NCBI RefSeq assembly: GCF_901482605.1 | Contig: NZ_LR590481.1 | Location: 1,054,001-1,118,000 of the forward strand | Source: Hathewaya histolytica | GTDB taxonomy: Bacteria; Bacillota; Clostridia; Clostridiales; Clostridiaceae | Reading direction: 5' to 3' | DNA length: 64,000 nucleotides | Part shown: in pieces, positions 7,749 to 18,241 of the stretch | How positions within the stretch are numbered: position 1 is the stretch's first letter | How the letters are laid out: the number at the start of each line of letters is the position of its first letter | Made by a program: the position numbers and the translations under genes | The notes under the pieces: generated by a model | What the model was told of the DNA's origin: nothing | Seen by the model: only the letters and a program-made list of their open reading frames with translations | Database searches by the model: none

Positions 7749-9254
7749 TTAAGATTCTTGCTTTTGTATTAAAAATACAGATAAAAAGAATATAGAAAAA
7801 CCCATAAAAATTATAAGTGTATTTTTAAAAATCATATTACTGTTAGGTATAATAGAGTCTAATAATTGAATACAAAAGTATATTAAAAACGTTAAAAGTA
7901 TATTTATAACTATATTGCCAAAATTAAATTCTATAGGACAAAACTTATAAATATCTCTAAAGTTTAAAATAAGTGATATAATGGAAACTATTAAAAATGT
8001 AATTCCATAGCCATATATATTTATAGAAGGAATACCTAATAATATATAAAATAAGAATACTTGAAGAATAGAGGTAATAAGAGAATTAATAAGTACTCTT
8101 TTCTGTTTTCCAATTCCATTTAATATGCTATAACCAGAGGCAGCCATATAGGTAAAAGGAGCGGAAAGGGATGCAAGTTTTATATATTCTCCGAGATCAT
8201 TTCTTCCAAAGAACATAATTCCTAAATTATTTGGTATGGTAAGACATATAATTAGATTTCCAAGTCCTAGTAAAAGAGAAATTTGCATAACTTCCTTTAT
8301 TCTGTTTTCTAATGCATAAAAGTCATTTACAGCTATGCTTTTAGAAATATCCGGAATAAGTAGTGTTGATATTGAAAAAATTATTGTCATAGGAAAAAAT
8401 ACAATAGTAAGAGCCATACCAGAAAATCTACCTATCATACCTAGAGCCACTTTATAATCTATGCCAGCAGATACTAATCTTCTAGGAATCAATAGTGTAG
8501 AAAAAGAGGATATTGCTGTGGTTAAAAAACCATTTATACATAGTGGAATTGCTAAAATTAATATATTAAATAAAAGCTGAAAGCCTGTTTCTATATTTTT
8601 AGTACTAGGGGTATTTGGAATCTTATTATTTGTTTTATAATAAATAAATAAAAGTATAAAACTCAAAAGTTCACCTAGGCTTAAGGCAATATAAGTTACT
8701 GTTACGGTATAAGTTATGTTTTTAAGCGAAAGAACTTTAATAAGTCCTACTATGGCTATCATACGAACGGCTTTTTCAAAAACATCTATGTACGCTGGTA
8801 CCTTTACTTTAGATATACCAAAAAAGTATCCTTTATAAATAGATGATAAAGCTACAAAAATTAATGCTGGGGCAATGGCCCAAAGAGAATATAAACTTCT
8901 GTTATCTCGTATAATGAATTTTGAAATAGATGGGGAAAATAATAAAAATAGTCCACTAATTATAAATGCCCATATTAAATCAAAAATAAATGAAATCCGA
9001 ACGGTTTTTCTTAAGTTTGCATAGTCATTTCTATTGTAATAAAAAGATGCTTCTTTAGATAAGGAAGTTACCATTCCACCACAAATAAGACAACAAAATA
9101 GATCATATATAGGCATTATAAGCGCATAAAGGCCTAGGCCTTCTGCCCCAAGTTCCCTAGATAATATAATTGAAAATAGAAATTTTAAAACTCCTGTAGT
9201 AAGGTTTGAAAGTGTTAGTATAAAAGAATTTCTATAAAAGTCATCCCTACTCAT
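7749..9254 (-). CDS. spoVB: Stage V sporulation protein B-like flippase (SpoVB family)
   Basis: A 501-residue protein with about 14 predicted membrane helices. The N-terminus (Phe-Tyr-Arg-Asn-Ser-Phe-Ile-Leu-Thr, then a conserved Leu-Gly-Ala-Glu-Gly-Leu-Gly-Leu-Tyr segment) is the SpoVB pattern. SpoVB-family proteins are needed for spore cortex peptidoglycan and are thought to flip lipid-linked precursors. AAGGAGG precedes the ATG. It is transcribed alone, converging on the related gene at 5998. Many clostridia carry several paralogues, so the symbol denotes family rather than proven orthology. Confidence 0.75.
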   Translation of the reverse strand: MSRDDFYRNSFILTLSNLTTGVLKFLFSIILSRELGAEGLGLYALIMPIYDLFCCLICGGMVTSLSKEASFYYNRNDYANLRKTVRISFIFDLIWAFIISGLFLLFSPSISKFIIRDNRSLYSLWAIAPALIFVALSSIYKGYFFGISKVKVPAYIDVFEKAVRMIAIVGLIKVLSLKNITYTVTVTYIALSLGELLSFILLFIYYKTNNKIPNTPSTKNIETGFQLLFNILILAIPLCINGFLTTAISSFSTLLIPRRLVSAGIDYKVALGMIGRFSGMALTIVFFPMTIIFSISTLLIPDISKSIAVNDFYALENRIKEVMQISLLLGLGNLIICLTIPNNLGIMFFGRNDLGEYIKLASLSAPFTYMAASGYSILNGIGKQKRVLINSLITSILQVFLFYILLGIPSINIYGYGITFLIVSIISLILNFRDIYKFCPIEFNFGNIVINILLTFLIYFCIQLLDSIIPNSNMIFKNTLIIFMGFSIFFLSVFLIQKQES

Positions 9255-9416
9255 TTAATCCTCCTTAAGAATGAAGTGTTACCTTAAAAAAATACATATA
9301 TAATAATATGAATATAAAAAATATATATGATTAAAATTAAGGTGGTTTCTTTTCATATATTTACCTTTATAAAAATATATATTAAATATGATTAAGTATT
9401 TAATGAGGTGAAAATA

Positions 9417-10625
9417 TTGAAAAAACCAAATAGAAACAATATATTAATAGTAGGAAGTGTTTTGACGTTAATTATAGTGATTATCTTTTATGGTTTAGAC
9501 TTTACTAGCTTTTATTTAAAAATAAAAGGAGATAATTTAGAATCAGATCAGAAGTTCAAAGGCTTTAAAGGTTCAGTAGATTTTGCTTTTGATGGTAAGA
9601 ATACATATTTTGTAGCTTTTGAAGATAGAATCCAGGTTTTAAATGAAAATGGTTGGAGCAATATAATATTAAAGGATAAAAGTTTGAAGATAACCAGTTT
9701 AGAGTATAAAGAAGGTAAACTATATTTTGCATCCGAAAATAAGGTATATGAATATAACTTAAAAACTAAGGATAGAAAAGTTCTATTAAAAGAACTTCCA
9801 AATTACGGTGACTATAAAGATAGTATTATAAAGTTAAAAGGGGAATATTTATATGTAACTATAGGTTCAGCTACTAATTCTGGTGTAGTTGGAAAGGATA
9901 ATAAGTGGGTAGAAGACTACCCTCATAATTATGATATTACACCAAAATCTATTACCATAAGGGGAGAAAATTTTGGGGAAGAGAAGACAGGAGCCTTTGT
10001 ACCATATAAAACTCAAAATATAAGAGGGCAGATTTTAACAAGTAGTTTTCCAGGAAACTCTTCTATAGTTATTTACAATCTTAAAACTAAGGGTAGAGAA
10101 ACTTTTGCTTGGGGAATTAGAAATATTAAGGGTATGGATTTTAATAGTGGAGATAAGCTTTTTGCAACAGTGGGTGGTATGGAAGATAGAGGGTATCGAC
10201 CTGTTAAGGGTGATGTAGACTATATATTCCAAATTAAAAAATCTATATGGTATGGTTGGCCAGATTATAGTGGCGGAGATCCAATAACATCACCTAGATT
10301 TAAGGGGAAAGATAATTCTTTTATATTAGATAAACATCCTACAACTAACCCACCAGCTCCCTTTATACAACATAAGAGTCTTGATTCATTGGGGGACTTA
10401 GTTATAGACAAAGATGGACATTTGGAGGAAAAAGACAGTATATATTTCTATGAAAAAAAAGATAATATTATATATAAGGTAAATAAAAATAAAGTTATAG
10501 AGAAGAAATTTATACTTCCTATAAAAAGTAATGTTACTAGTATGAAGTTTTGCAATGGAAACTTAATTCTCTTAGATAGTGGGAATGGAATTATGTATAA
10601 AATAAGCAGAAATAAAAAAGGATAA
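9417..10625 (+). CDS. Membrane-anchored sugar/sorbosone dehydrogenase-like beta-propeller protein
   Basis: About 402 residues. An N-terminal hydrophobic helix (roughly residues 10-30) should anchor it in the membrane with the rest outside. The body resembles the PQQ-dependent glucose/sorbosone dehydrogenase fold: Trp-Gly-Ile-Arg-Asn before a glycine-rich stretch, and Tyr-Gly-Trp-Pro-Asp-Tyr-Ser-Gly-Gly-Asp-Pro late in the chain. The cofactor and activity are not established; clostridia generally do not make PQQ, so the role may be sugar binding or wall-related. TTG at 9417, six bases after GAGGTG, fits better than the GTG inside that SD. The next gene follows after 11 bases. Confidence 0.7.
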   Translation: MKKPNRNNILIVGSVLTLIIVIIFYGLDFTSFYLKIKGDNLESDQKFKGFKGSVDFAFDGKNTYFVAFEDRIQVLNENGWSNIILKDKSLKITSLEYKEGKLYFASENKVYEYNLKTKDRKVLLKELPNYGDYKDSIIKLKGEYLYVTIGSATNSGVVGKDNKWVEDYPHNYDITPKSITIRGENFGEEKTGAFVPYKTQNIRGQILTSSFPGNSSIVIYNLKTKGRETFAWGIRNIKGMDFNSGDKLFATVGGMEDRGYRPVKGDVDYIFQIKKSIWYGWPDYSGGDPITSPRFKGKDNSFILDKHPTTNPPAPFIQHKSLDSLGDLVIDKDGHLEEKDSIYFYEKKDNIIYKVNKNKVIEKKFILPIKSNVTSMKFCNGNLILLDSGNGIMYKISRNKKG

Positions 10626-10636
10626 GTGATGGTAAA

Positions 10637-11371
10637 ATGAACGGAACTACAATAAAAAAGAAATTTGAAAGTGCTTACGGTGTTACTGCAAATAAAGCTT
10701 TTAAAGTGGTAAATCCAATTAAGAAGAAACTAGTTAGAACACCATGTATAGTACATCAATTTATAAACGAGCAAGCTTTAGAAATACTAAAGCTAGAAGA
10801 CTATGATGAGGTATATTTATTTTATAAAGAATTATTACATTTCTTAAATCAAGGTGCAGTATGGGCAGATCAGGATTTTAAAAGTATAAATCACTTTTTT
10901 CACTATACAGAATATAAAGGTCTTTATGGATTTTCTGATGCATTAACTCTTTGTCTAGAATATTATAATTTAAGTAGAGAGAAATTAGATTCAGATGATT
11001 TATATGATAGTATTTTTTATCTTGGAGCTGCTTGCCATCTAATTCAAGATTCTACAGTACCTCATCATGTGAGTAACAAGTTGTTAAAACAACATAGACA
11101 TTTTGAGCAATGGATAATTTATAAAGTTGTTTATGAAGAAAAGTTTAGACATCTAGATGGTATAATTAAGTGTGAAAGTTTAGAGAGTTGTATAAAAGAA
11201 AATGCTAAAATGGCCTATGATACTTATTTAAAATGCAACAATATATATAATATAGATGAAAGATATGATAAAGTGGCATCAAGCATAATTATGCGTGCTA
11301 AAAGTACCACTGCTGGTGTGCTTTTAAAATTTTATGAAGAGGAAATAAAGAATAAGAGAAGAGACAAATAA
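10637..11371 (+). CDS. Zinc-dependent phospholipase C-like protein without signal peptide
   Basis: A 244-residue helical protein resembling the catalytic domain of clostridial zinc phospholipases C (the alpha-toxin family). Metal ligands can be aligned: His40, Asp78, His86 or His89, His134, Asp138, His144, His153 and Glu157. The spacings 134-138-144 and 153-157 equal those of alpha-toxin 126-130-136 and 148-152. It has no signal peptide, and the N-terminal tryptophan that the secreted enzymes use as a ligand after processing is absent. There is no C-terminal C2-like membrane-binding domain. A cytoplasmic role, or loss of one zinc site, is likely. It follows the propeller gene in an apparent operon. 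Confidence 0.75.
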   Translation: MNGTTIKKKFESAYGVTANKAFKVVNPIKKKLVRTPCIVHQFINEQALEILKLEDYDEVYLFYKELLHFLNQGAVWADQDFKSINHFFHYTEYKGLYGFSDALTLCLEYYNLSREKLDSDDLYDSIFYLGAACHLIQDSTVPHHVSNKLLKQHRHFEQWIIYKVVYEEKFRHLDGIIKCESLESCIKENAKMAYDTYLKCNNIYNIDERYDKVASSIIMRAKSTTAGVLLKFYEEEIKNKRRDK

Positions 11372-11394
11372 CTAAGGTTATTTGTCTTTTTTTT
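11362..11394 (+). terminator. Intrinsic terminator overlapping the PLC-like stop codon
   Basis: A perfect 11-bp stem (11362-11372 with 11377-11387) has a 4-base loop and is followed by eight T residues. The left arm includes the TAA stop. Confidence 0.9.
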
Positions 11395-11449
11395 ACATTA
11401 TTAGTATAATGTAAATAGTAAAAAAAGGAATTGAAGAGGTGATATTAAA

Positions 11450-11953
11450 ATGGGTACTATAATTAATATTTCAGAAGATATGTTTAATGGAGATGTCTTA
11501 GATCTAAGTTATGGAGATTTTTCTGTTTTATATCCTATGTTTAAGAGACAAGAGGAACTTCAAGTAGATTATTACGAAAGAGCAGGAGGGAAAAAAAATA
11601 TTGGATCTGAAAATTTTGATACAGGTATATTAATGTTTACTCTCCAAAGTATAAATTCTAGAATGGGAAAAAGAGCATTATTAAAAGAAATAAGTTCATA
11701 TTTAAAGAAAAATGGGTATCTTCACATATGGGACATTGATAAAGGGTATGGAAAAATTTTTAAAGATGATATAATAATTAATTTAGACTCAAATAATGAA
11801 AAGGGAAGGATTATCTCTATTAAAAATTTCAGAATAGCAAACGATAATTCCATGGATTCTATGTTAAAATTAGTACAAGAACATTTTACTATAGTTACTT
11901 TTCAAGAAGATAGAGGAGTATATTATATTAAATGTAGGAAGAAAGGGAGATAA
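11450..11953 (+). CDS. SAM-dependent methyltransferase-like protein
   Basis: A 167-residue protein with a weak class I methyltransferase pattern: Asp-Val-Leu-Asp-Leu-Ser-Tyr-Gly-Asp in the place of motif I, and a Leu-Lys-Lys-Asn-Gly-Tyr-Leu-His-Ile-Trp-Asp strand typical of the middle of the fold. It is shorter than most family members and its glycine motif is poor, so it may bind rather than methylate. GAGGTGATATT precedes the ATG. Its stop lies 3 bases before the radical SAM gene start, so the two are very probably translated as a pair. Confidence 0.55.
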   Translation: MGTIINISEDMFNGDVLDLSYGDFSVLYPMFKRQEELQVDYYERAGGKKNIGSENFDTGILMFTLQSINSRMGKRALLKEISSYLKKNGYLHIWDIDKGYGKIFKDDIIINLDSNNEKGRIISIKNFRIANDNSMDSMLKLVQEHFTIVTFQEDRGVYYIKCRKKGR

Positions 11954-11956
11954 GAT

Positions 11957-13645
11957 ATGAAGGCATTATTAGTTGCACTAAATTCGCAGTACATACATTC
12001 AAATTTGGCTATAAGATATCTAAGAGCATACACAAAAGATATGGATTATAACTGTGTTTTAAAAGAATTTACTATAAACAATAGAATTGAACAAGTATTA
12101 GAAGGTATTATGGAAGAAAAACCAGACTTTATATGTTTTTCAACCTATATATGGAATGTAGATATGGTAAAGGCTCTAAGCCATTTAATTAAAAGGATTG
12201 ACAGTAAAATAGAAATATTATATGGAGGACCTGAAGTAAGCTTTGATAGTGAAGAATTTTTAAAAGAAAGTAACGGGGATTATGTAATAAAGGGTGAGGG
12301 AGAAAAAGCTTTTCGTGAATTTATAGAATATAAGCTTAAGATTAGAAATATTAATAGTATAAAGGGATTCTATTATAGTAAAAATGGAGAGATATTTTTT
12401 AACGGGAATCGTGAAAATATGGATATGAACGAAATTGTATTTCCTTACGAGGAATGTGAAAATCTCGAAAATAAAATTGTATACTATGAAGGTTCTAGGG
12501 GATGTCCCTTCCGCTGTAAATATTGTCTTTCATCTACAGATAGAAATTTAAGATTTTTAAATATAGAGAGAATAAAAAAAGAACTACAATTTTTTATAGA
12601 TAAGAAAGTAAAATTAGTTAAATTTGTAGATAGAACATTCAATGCTAATCATGATTTTGCCATGGCTATTTGGGAGTATTTAATTAAAAATGCTAAAGAA
12701 ACTTCTTTTCACTTTGAAATATCAGCAGATATACTAAAAAAAGATGAGATTGAATTACTAAAAAGTGCACCTAGTGGCTTATTTCAGTTCGAGGTTGGGG
12801 TTCAAAGTACCAATAATACTACTTTAAAACATATAAATAGAATGGTTAATTTTTCTTCTATAGAGGAAAAAGTTGTAGAGATTAAAAATCTTCAAAATAT
12901 AAAGCAACATTTAGATTTAATAGCAGGATTACCAGGAGAAGATTTAAGTTCTTTTATTAATTCATTTAACGATGTATATTCAATAGAACCAGAAGAGATT
13001 CAACTAGGGTTTTTAAAATTATTAAAAGGTTCTAATATGAGGGAGGAAGCAGGTATGTGGGGAATGGAATATTCGCCATATCCACCTTATGAAATTTTAA
13101 AAACATCTAGCATAAGTTACGAGGAATTAGTAATACTAAAAAGAGTAGAAGCTATGGTAGATAAATATTATAATAGTGGAAAATTCCATAACATAATAAA
13201 ATATTTTATAAATATTTTCCCAAATCCTTTTGATTTTTATTTAGAACTATCAAAGTTTTTTAAACATAAGGGATATCTTAATAGGAATATTAGCTCTACA
13301 GAGTATTACAAAGTATTTCTAGATTTTAATAAGGAAATATTAAAAAGAGATAATAACAGTTTAAAAGAAATTATAAAGTATGATTACTTAACTTACAACA
13401 AAAGAAGTTGGGTTCCCGACTTTATAAGAGAAGATGTGAATAGAGATGAAATAGATAAAGTAAAGGAAATTTTAAAACAAGATGATGTAAACATAAACTT
13501 TTCAAAAGTACATATACAAAAGTTTAATTTAGACATGGAATTATATATACAAGAAAATGTTTTAAAAAAGGCTGAAGTATATGTGATTTTTTACGAAAAT
13601 AAATACAAGGTTAAATTTATAACAAATATAGATAAGAGTTTTTAA
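11957..13645 (+). CDS. B12-binding-domain radical SAM protein (DUF4080 type)
   Basis: A 562-residue enzyme. Residues 1 to about 125 form a cobalamin-binding-like Rossmann domain (Gly-Gly-Pro-Glu-Val-Ser-Phe near 90-96, Lys-Gly-Glu-Gly-Glu near 112-116). The radical SAM core follows, with the [4Fe-4S] motif Cys183-x3-Cys187-x2-Cys190. A C-terminal region of about 170 residues resembles DUF4080. Such proteins use SAM and an iron-sulfur cluster for radical chemistry, often methylation; the substrate here is unknown. The putative His ligand of the B12 motif is not evident, so cobalamin binding is uncertain. It is coupled to the methyltransferase-like gene upstream. Confidence 0.85.
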   Translation: MKALLVALNSQYIHSNLAIRYLRAYTKDMDYNCVLKEFTINNRIEQVLEGIMEEKPDFICFSTYIWNVDMVKALSHLIKRIDSKIEILYGGPEVSFDSEEFLKESNGDYVIKGEGEKAFREFIEYKLKIRNINSIKGFYYSKNGEIFFNGNRENMDMNEIVFPYEECENLENKIVYYEGSRGCPFRCKYCLSSTDRNLRFLNIERIKKELQFFIDKKVKLVKFVDRTFNANHDFAMAIWEYLIKNAKETSFHFEISADILKKDEIELLKSAPSGLFQFEVGVQSTNNTTLKHINRMVNFSSIEEKVVEIKNLQNIKQHLDLIAGLPGEDLSSFINSFNDVYSIEPEEIQLGFLKLLKGSNMREEAGMWGMEYSPYPPYEILKTSSISYEELVILKRVEAMVDKYYNSGKFHNIIKYFINIFPNPFDFYLELSKFFKHKGYLNRNISSTEYYKVFLDFNKEILKRDNNSLKEIIKYDYLTYNKRSWVPDFIREDVNRDEIDKVKEILKQDDVNINFSKVHIQKFNLDMELYIQENVLKKAEVYVIFYENKYKVKFITNIDKSF

Positions 13646-13745
13646 GAATTTTGAAAGAATATTAAGTTAAATACTAAAATAACAAAAAAAAATAGGATAC
13701 TATCATGTATAATGGGGAATAATTATTAATTTAATGTTAAATGAC

Positions 13746-13774
13746 TTGAAACCATATTAAAAAGTGAGTATAAT
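13746..13774 (+). promoter_or_regulatory. Sigma-A promoter of the V-type ATPase operon
   Basis: TTGAAA (13746-13751), 17-base spacer, TATAAT (13769-13774). Transcription would begin near 13781, giving a leader of roughly 80 bases before the first gene. Confidence 0.75.
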
Positions 13775-13859
13775 ATGTGTATGTTGTAATTAATACTACA
13801 TTAAGTATTATTTAAGATAAAATAATATTATTTTTATTATTTTTAAAGGTGGTGATAAC

Positions 13860-14186
13860 TTGGCAATGGAAGCTATACAAAAAATAAAACAGGCTGAAGA
13901 AAAGGGCGAAGAAATAGTTGCAAAAGCTAAATCTGAAGCTAAAGATCTTATAAAGGAGGTCACAAAAGAAGCCGCTTTAAAGTATGAAAATATTATTAAA
14001 GAAGGCAAAGAAGAAGCCCAAAGCTTAATTAAAAAAGCGGAGGAAGAAGGAAGAAAAGTAGCTGAACCGATTTTAGAAAAAGGGAAAAGCGAAAAAGAAG
14101 CAATATTAAATATGAATAGTATTAAATTAGATAAGGCAGTAAATTTAATCTATGAGAGGATAGTGAAGTCTCATGGCAATAGTTAA
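13860..14186 (+). CDS. V-type ATP synthase peripheral stalk subunit (AhaH/NtpF type)
   Basis: A 108-residue, Lys/Glu/Ala-rich protein that is coiled coil for nearly its whole length, as expected for the small peripheral stalk subunit (H in archaeal naming, NtpF in Enterococcus). It pairs with subunit E to hold the catalytic head against the membrane part. The TTG at 13860 is chosen because AAAGGTGGTGAT sits just upstream; ATG 13866 is possible. It is the first gene of the operon and overlaps subunit I by 14 bases. Confidence 0.85.
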   Translation: MAMEAIQKIKQAEEKGEEIVAKAKSEAKDLIKEVTKEAALKYENIIKEGKEEAQSLIKKAEEEGRKVAEPILEKGKSEKEAILNMNSIKLDKAVNLIYERIVKSHGNS

Positions 14187-16122
14187 AATGAATAAATTCT
14201 CTTTATTTTCTTTTAAGACTAAAAAAGAGATTTTACTAGATGCTCTTCATAAGTTTGGAAAGGTTCAATTTATAAATCTTCAAGATAAGAATACAGAGGA
14301 TTTGGAGTTTTTCCAAAAGGACTCAGAAAAAATTAAGTTATCAGAAATAGAGGAGAACCTTGCAAAGCTGAAATTTTCTTTGGATTTCATAGAAAAATAT
14401 ATTGATAAAGAAGGAACTATTGAGGCACTTAAAAAAGGTAAGAGTACTATTTCTTACGAAAGACTTATTGAAGTTGGAACTAGTGAAACTTGGAGAGAGT
14501 ACTATAGCTCCTTAAAGGAAAAAGAAAAGAGCTTAAATGAAATTAAAAATGAATATACAAAGTTAAATTCAGAAGTAGAAGTTCTTAAACCTTGGCTTAA
14601 TCTAGATACTAGAATTATAGATCTTAAAGGAATGAAAACTTCTTTGTATTTTATAGGAAGTATCCCAAAGGCTGCCAAGGAATCCTTTATAGAAGAATTT
14701 AATTCAAAGGTTGAAAGTTCATATATTGAAGTTATAAGTGAAGTTAAGGCAGACCTTAACCTATTAGTTATAGTTCATAAAGAGGAAAAAGAAGCAGAAA
14801 GCATTCTTAAATCTTTTGGATTTAATAGCATTACTTTAAATTATGAAGATGTACCATGTAAAATAGTTGAATCTCTAAACGTAAGAAAAGAAGAGATTTT
14901 AAAAGAAGAAGAAAATATTAAGGGTTCTATAAAAGAATTTAAAGGTCAGTATGAAGAACTTAAAATAGCTTATGAATATTACTCTACATTAGAAGATAAA
15001 GCAGAAGCTTCAGAAAACTTTTTAAAGAGTAAAAATGTTGTGGCTATAGAAGGATGGGTACCGACTAAAGAAGTCTCTAATCTAGAGAGAGAAATTAAAG
15101 AAGTAGTGGGAGAAGATTATTATTTTACTACTGAAGGAGCAGAAGTAGATGATAGTGAAGTTCCTGTACTTCTTAAAAACAATAAACTTGTTTCAGCTTT
15201 TGAATCTATAACTGAAATGTATAGTTTACCAAGATATAATGAAATAGACCCAACTCCATTATTAACACCATTCTACCTAGTTTTCTTTGGAATGATGCTT
15301 GCGGATATTGGATATGGACTTTTAATGTTACTTGGAACCATTTTTGCACTTAAAGCATTTAATCTTGATGATAAACAAAAGAGTTTTGTTAAATTCTTTT
15401 TATTTCTAAGTATACCAACTATGATTGCTGGTGCAGTATATGGAAGTTTCTTTGGTGGGATTATAAATTTACCTAAATTAGTTGACCCAGGGGAGGATGT
15501 TATAGTAATACTTATTGCATCTATTATACTTGGTGTTGTACAGATTTTTGCAGGACTTGGAATAAAAGCTTATATGTTAATTAGAGAAAAAGACTATGTA
15601 GGTGCATTATTTGATGTAGGTGCATGGTATGCTTCCTTAATAGGAGCCTTCCTTTTCTTGGGTGCTGGAGCTATTGGTTTATCACAAACAGTAAGTACTA
15701 TAGGAAAGTGGATAATGATAATAGGAATGGCTACTATTGTACTAACACATGGTAGAGAAAATAAAAGTGTTGGAGCAAAACTTGGTGCTGGACTATATTC
15801 TTTATATGGAATATCAGGATATGTTGGTGACTTAGTTTCTTATTCAAGACTTATGGCTTTAGGTCTTGCAGGAGGATTCATAGGTTCAGCATTCAACATA
15901 ATGGTTGGAATGCTTGGCAATGGGGTGGCTAAATGGATATTTGCTCCTTTAATCTTTGTTGCAGGACACATATTCAATTTACTTTTAAGTGCCTTAGGTG
16001 CATATGTTCATACTGCTAGATTACAGTATGTTGAATATTTCGGTAAATTTTATGAGGGTGGAGGTAAAGCCTTTAAACCTTTTAAATCTAAAAATAAATT
16101 CATAAATATTAAAAACAAGTAG
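14173..16122 (+). CDS. ntpI: V-type ATP synthase subunit I (a-subunit)
   Basis: A 649-residue membrane subunit. The N-terminal half (to about residue 355) is cytoplasmic with coiled-coil arms that contact the stalks. The C-terminal half has about seven or eight transmembrane helices. The essential arginine that faces the rotating ring is Arg559, in a Ser-Tyr-Ser-Arg-Leu-Met-Ala-Leu-Gly segment. Length and layout are normal. It forms the ion half-channels together with subunit K, encoded next. Confidence 0.95.
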   Translation: MAIVKMNKFSLFSFKTKKEILLDALHKFGKVQFINLQDKNTEDLEFFQKDSEKIKLSEIEENLAKLKFSLDFIEKYIDKEGTIEALKKGKSTISYERLIEVGTSETWREYYSSLKEKEKSLNEIKNEYTKLNSEVEVLKPWLNLDTRIIDLKGMKTSLYFIGSIPKAAKESFIEEFNSKVESSYIEVISEVKADLNLLVIVHKEEKEAESILKSFGFNSITLNYEDVPCKIVESLNVRKEEILKEEENIKGSIKEFKGQYEELKIAYEYYSTLEDKAEASENFLKSKNVVAIEGWVPTKEVSNLEREIKEVVGEDYYFTTEGAEVDDSEVPVLLKNNKLVSAFESITEMYSLPRYNEIDPTPLLTPFYLVFFGMMLADIGYGLLMLLGTIFALKAFNLDDKQKSFVKFFLFLSIPTMIAGAVYGSFFGGIINLPKLVDPGEDVIVILIASIILGVVQIFAGLGIKAYMLIREKDYVGALFDVGAWYASLIGAFLFLGAGAIGLSQTVSTIGKWIMIIGMATIVLTHGRENKSVGAKLGAGLYSLYGISGYVGDLVSYSRLMALGLAGGFIGSAFNIMVGMLGNGVAKWIFAPLIFVAGHIFNLLLSALGAYVHTARLQYVEYFGKFYEGGGKAFKPFKSKNKFINIKNK

Positions 16123-16131
16123 GAGGAATAA

Positions 16132-16614
<483 letters not shown>

Positions 16615-16653
16615 TTATAACAAATTAAAGTACCTTTTTAAGGATGTGAAGAT

Positions 16654-17220
16654 ATGTCTAATATAGAAAACTTAACTTCTAAAATTATGGAAGATTCTAA
16701 AGGAGAAGCTCAAAGAATATTAGAAAGTGCTAAAAAAGAAGCAAATGATATTATGAACTCTAAAGAAGAATCTGCAAAGAAGATTAAATCAGGTTTAATA
16801 CAAAAATCAAATTTAGAAGCTAAGAGTAAAAAGGATAGGATAGTTTCTAGTGCAGAACTTAAAGCTAGAAATGAAAAATTAGAGGCTAAACAAGAAGTTA
16901 TAAATAGAACTTTTAATGAAACTATAAGTAAACTTTCTAAAATGAGCCAAGAAGATTTTGTGAGCTTTTTAAGAGGAAATATATCTTCTTTACAATTGAA
17001 AGGTGGAGAAGAAATTATAGTTTCTAAGGATTTTAGGGAGTCAATTGATACTTCATTACTTACAGATTTAAATTTAAGACTTGCAAAAGAAGAGAGAGAG
17101 ATTCCGTCAGGATTTATTATAATTAATAATGGTATTGAATTTAACTATACTTTTGAGGCCTTAGTTCATTCTTTAAGAGAAGAACTAGAATATGAGGTGG
17201 CAAGTATATTATTCAATTAG
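16654..17220 (+). CDS. ntpE: V-type ATP synthase subunit E (peripheral stalk)
   Basis: A 188-residue protein. The N-terminal half is a long Lys/Glu-rich helix that pairs with the H-type subunit. The C-terminal half is the globular domain that binds the top of the catalytic head. AAGGATGTG lies upstream of the ATG. The stop comes 19 bases before the subunit C start. Confidence 0.9.
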   Translation: MSNIENLTSKIMEDSKGEAQRILESAKKEANDIMNSKEESAKKIKSGLIQKSNLEAKSKKDRIVSSAELKARNEKLEAKQEVINRTFNETISKLSKMSQEDFVSFLRGNISSLQLKGGEEIIVSKDFRESIDTSLLTDLNLRLAKEEREIPSGFIIINNGIEFNYTFEALVHSLREELEYEVASILFN

Positions 17221-17239
17221 CCTTAAGGAGGATAGCCCT

Positions 17240-18241
17240 ATGGATAGAATGGATTTTACTCAGGCAGTATCTAGACTCAGAGTTCTAGAGAAAAGACTCC
17301 TTAATAAAGTTAAGATCGAAAGAATGATAGATAGTTCCTCTGCGGATGAAGCTCTTAAAGTGCTTAATGAAACAGAATACTCAAGTTTAATGGGAAATGT
17401 GAAAAGAGCAGAGGACTATGAAATACTTTTGCAAGAAGAACTTGAAAGGGTGTACTCTCTTATTAGTGAAATTACACCGGATAATTCTTTAATAGAGATA
17501 TTAAAGATAAAGTATGATTATCATAATATCAAGGTTCTTTTAAAAGCTAAAGCTTTAAATAAAGAGTTCCCTGAACTTTTAACTACTATGGGTACCCAGG
17601 AAATAGATAAACTTAAAGATGCTATAAACACAGGCATTTTTAAAGGTCTATCAGAGGAAATTCAAGGGGTTATAAAAGAAGTAGAGGACAAATTTAAGGA
17701 GTCAAAAGACCCACAGGTTATAGATATAATTACAGATAAATATATGTATGAAGATATGTTAAAAAGAGCAGAAATCTTAAAAGAGGAATTTATAATAGAC
17801 TATGTTAAATCAAATATAGATTTAATTAATATAAGAACTCTTATAAGAGTAAAAACTCAAGAGAAACCTTTGAAGTTTTTACAGAGTGTACTTTTAGAAG
17901 GTGGAATGATTAAATTAGATACCCTTCTAAATGTATATAGTGATACTTTTGAAAACATAATATCAAAATTATCTTCTACAAAATATAAGGCTGTTGTAAA
18001 AGAAGGATTAGAGGAATTCTTATCAAGTGGCAAACTTACTCTATTTGAAAAATTATTTGAAGATTATTTGATGAATCTTGTAAAGAATGCTAAATATGTT
18101 CACTTTGGACCAGAACCATTATTTGCTTATATTTTGGCAAAGGAAACTGAAATTAAGATTATAAGAATAATAATGGTAGCAAAATTAAACAATGTTCAAA
18201 GTAGCGTAATCAGAGAAAGGTTGCGTGATATATATGTATAA
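17240..18241 (+). CDS. ntpC: V-type ATP synthase subunit C
   Basis: A 333-residue, mostly helical protein of the V-type C/AC39 family, the socket joining the central stalk to the membrane ring. The ATG at 17240 is chosen because AAGGAGG lies about 10 bases upstream; an earlier in-frame ATG at 17192 overlaps subunit E and lacks an SD. Its last codons overlap the start of subunit F. Confidence 0.9.
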   Translation: MDRMDFTQAVSRLRVLEKRLLNKVKIERMIDSSSADEALKVLNETEYSSLMGNVKRAEDYEILLQEELERVYSLISEITPDNSLIEILKIKYDYHNIKVLLKAKALNKEFPELLTTMGTQEIDKLKDAINTGIFKGLSEEIQGVIKEVEDKFKESKDPQVIDIITDKYMYEDMLKRAEILKEEFIIDYVKSNIDLINIRTLIRVKTQEKPLKFLQSVLLEGGMIKLDTLLNVYSDTFENIISKLSSTKYKAVVKEGLEEFLSSGKLTLFEKLFEDYLMNLVKNAKYVHFGPEPLFAYILAKETEIKIIRIIMVAKLNNVQSSVIRERLRDIYV

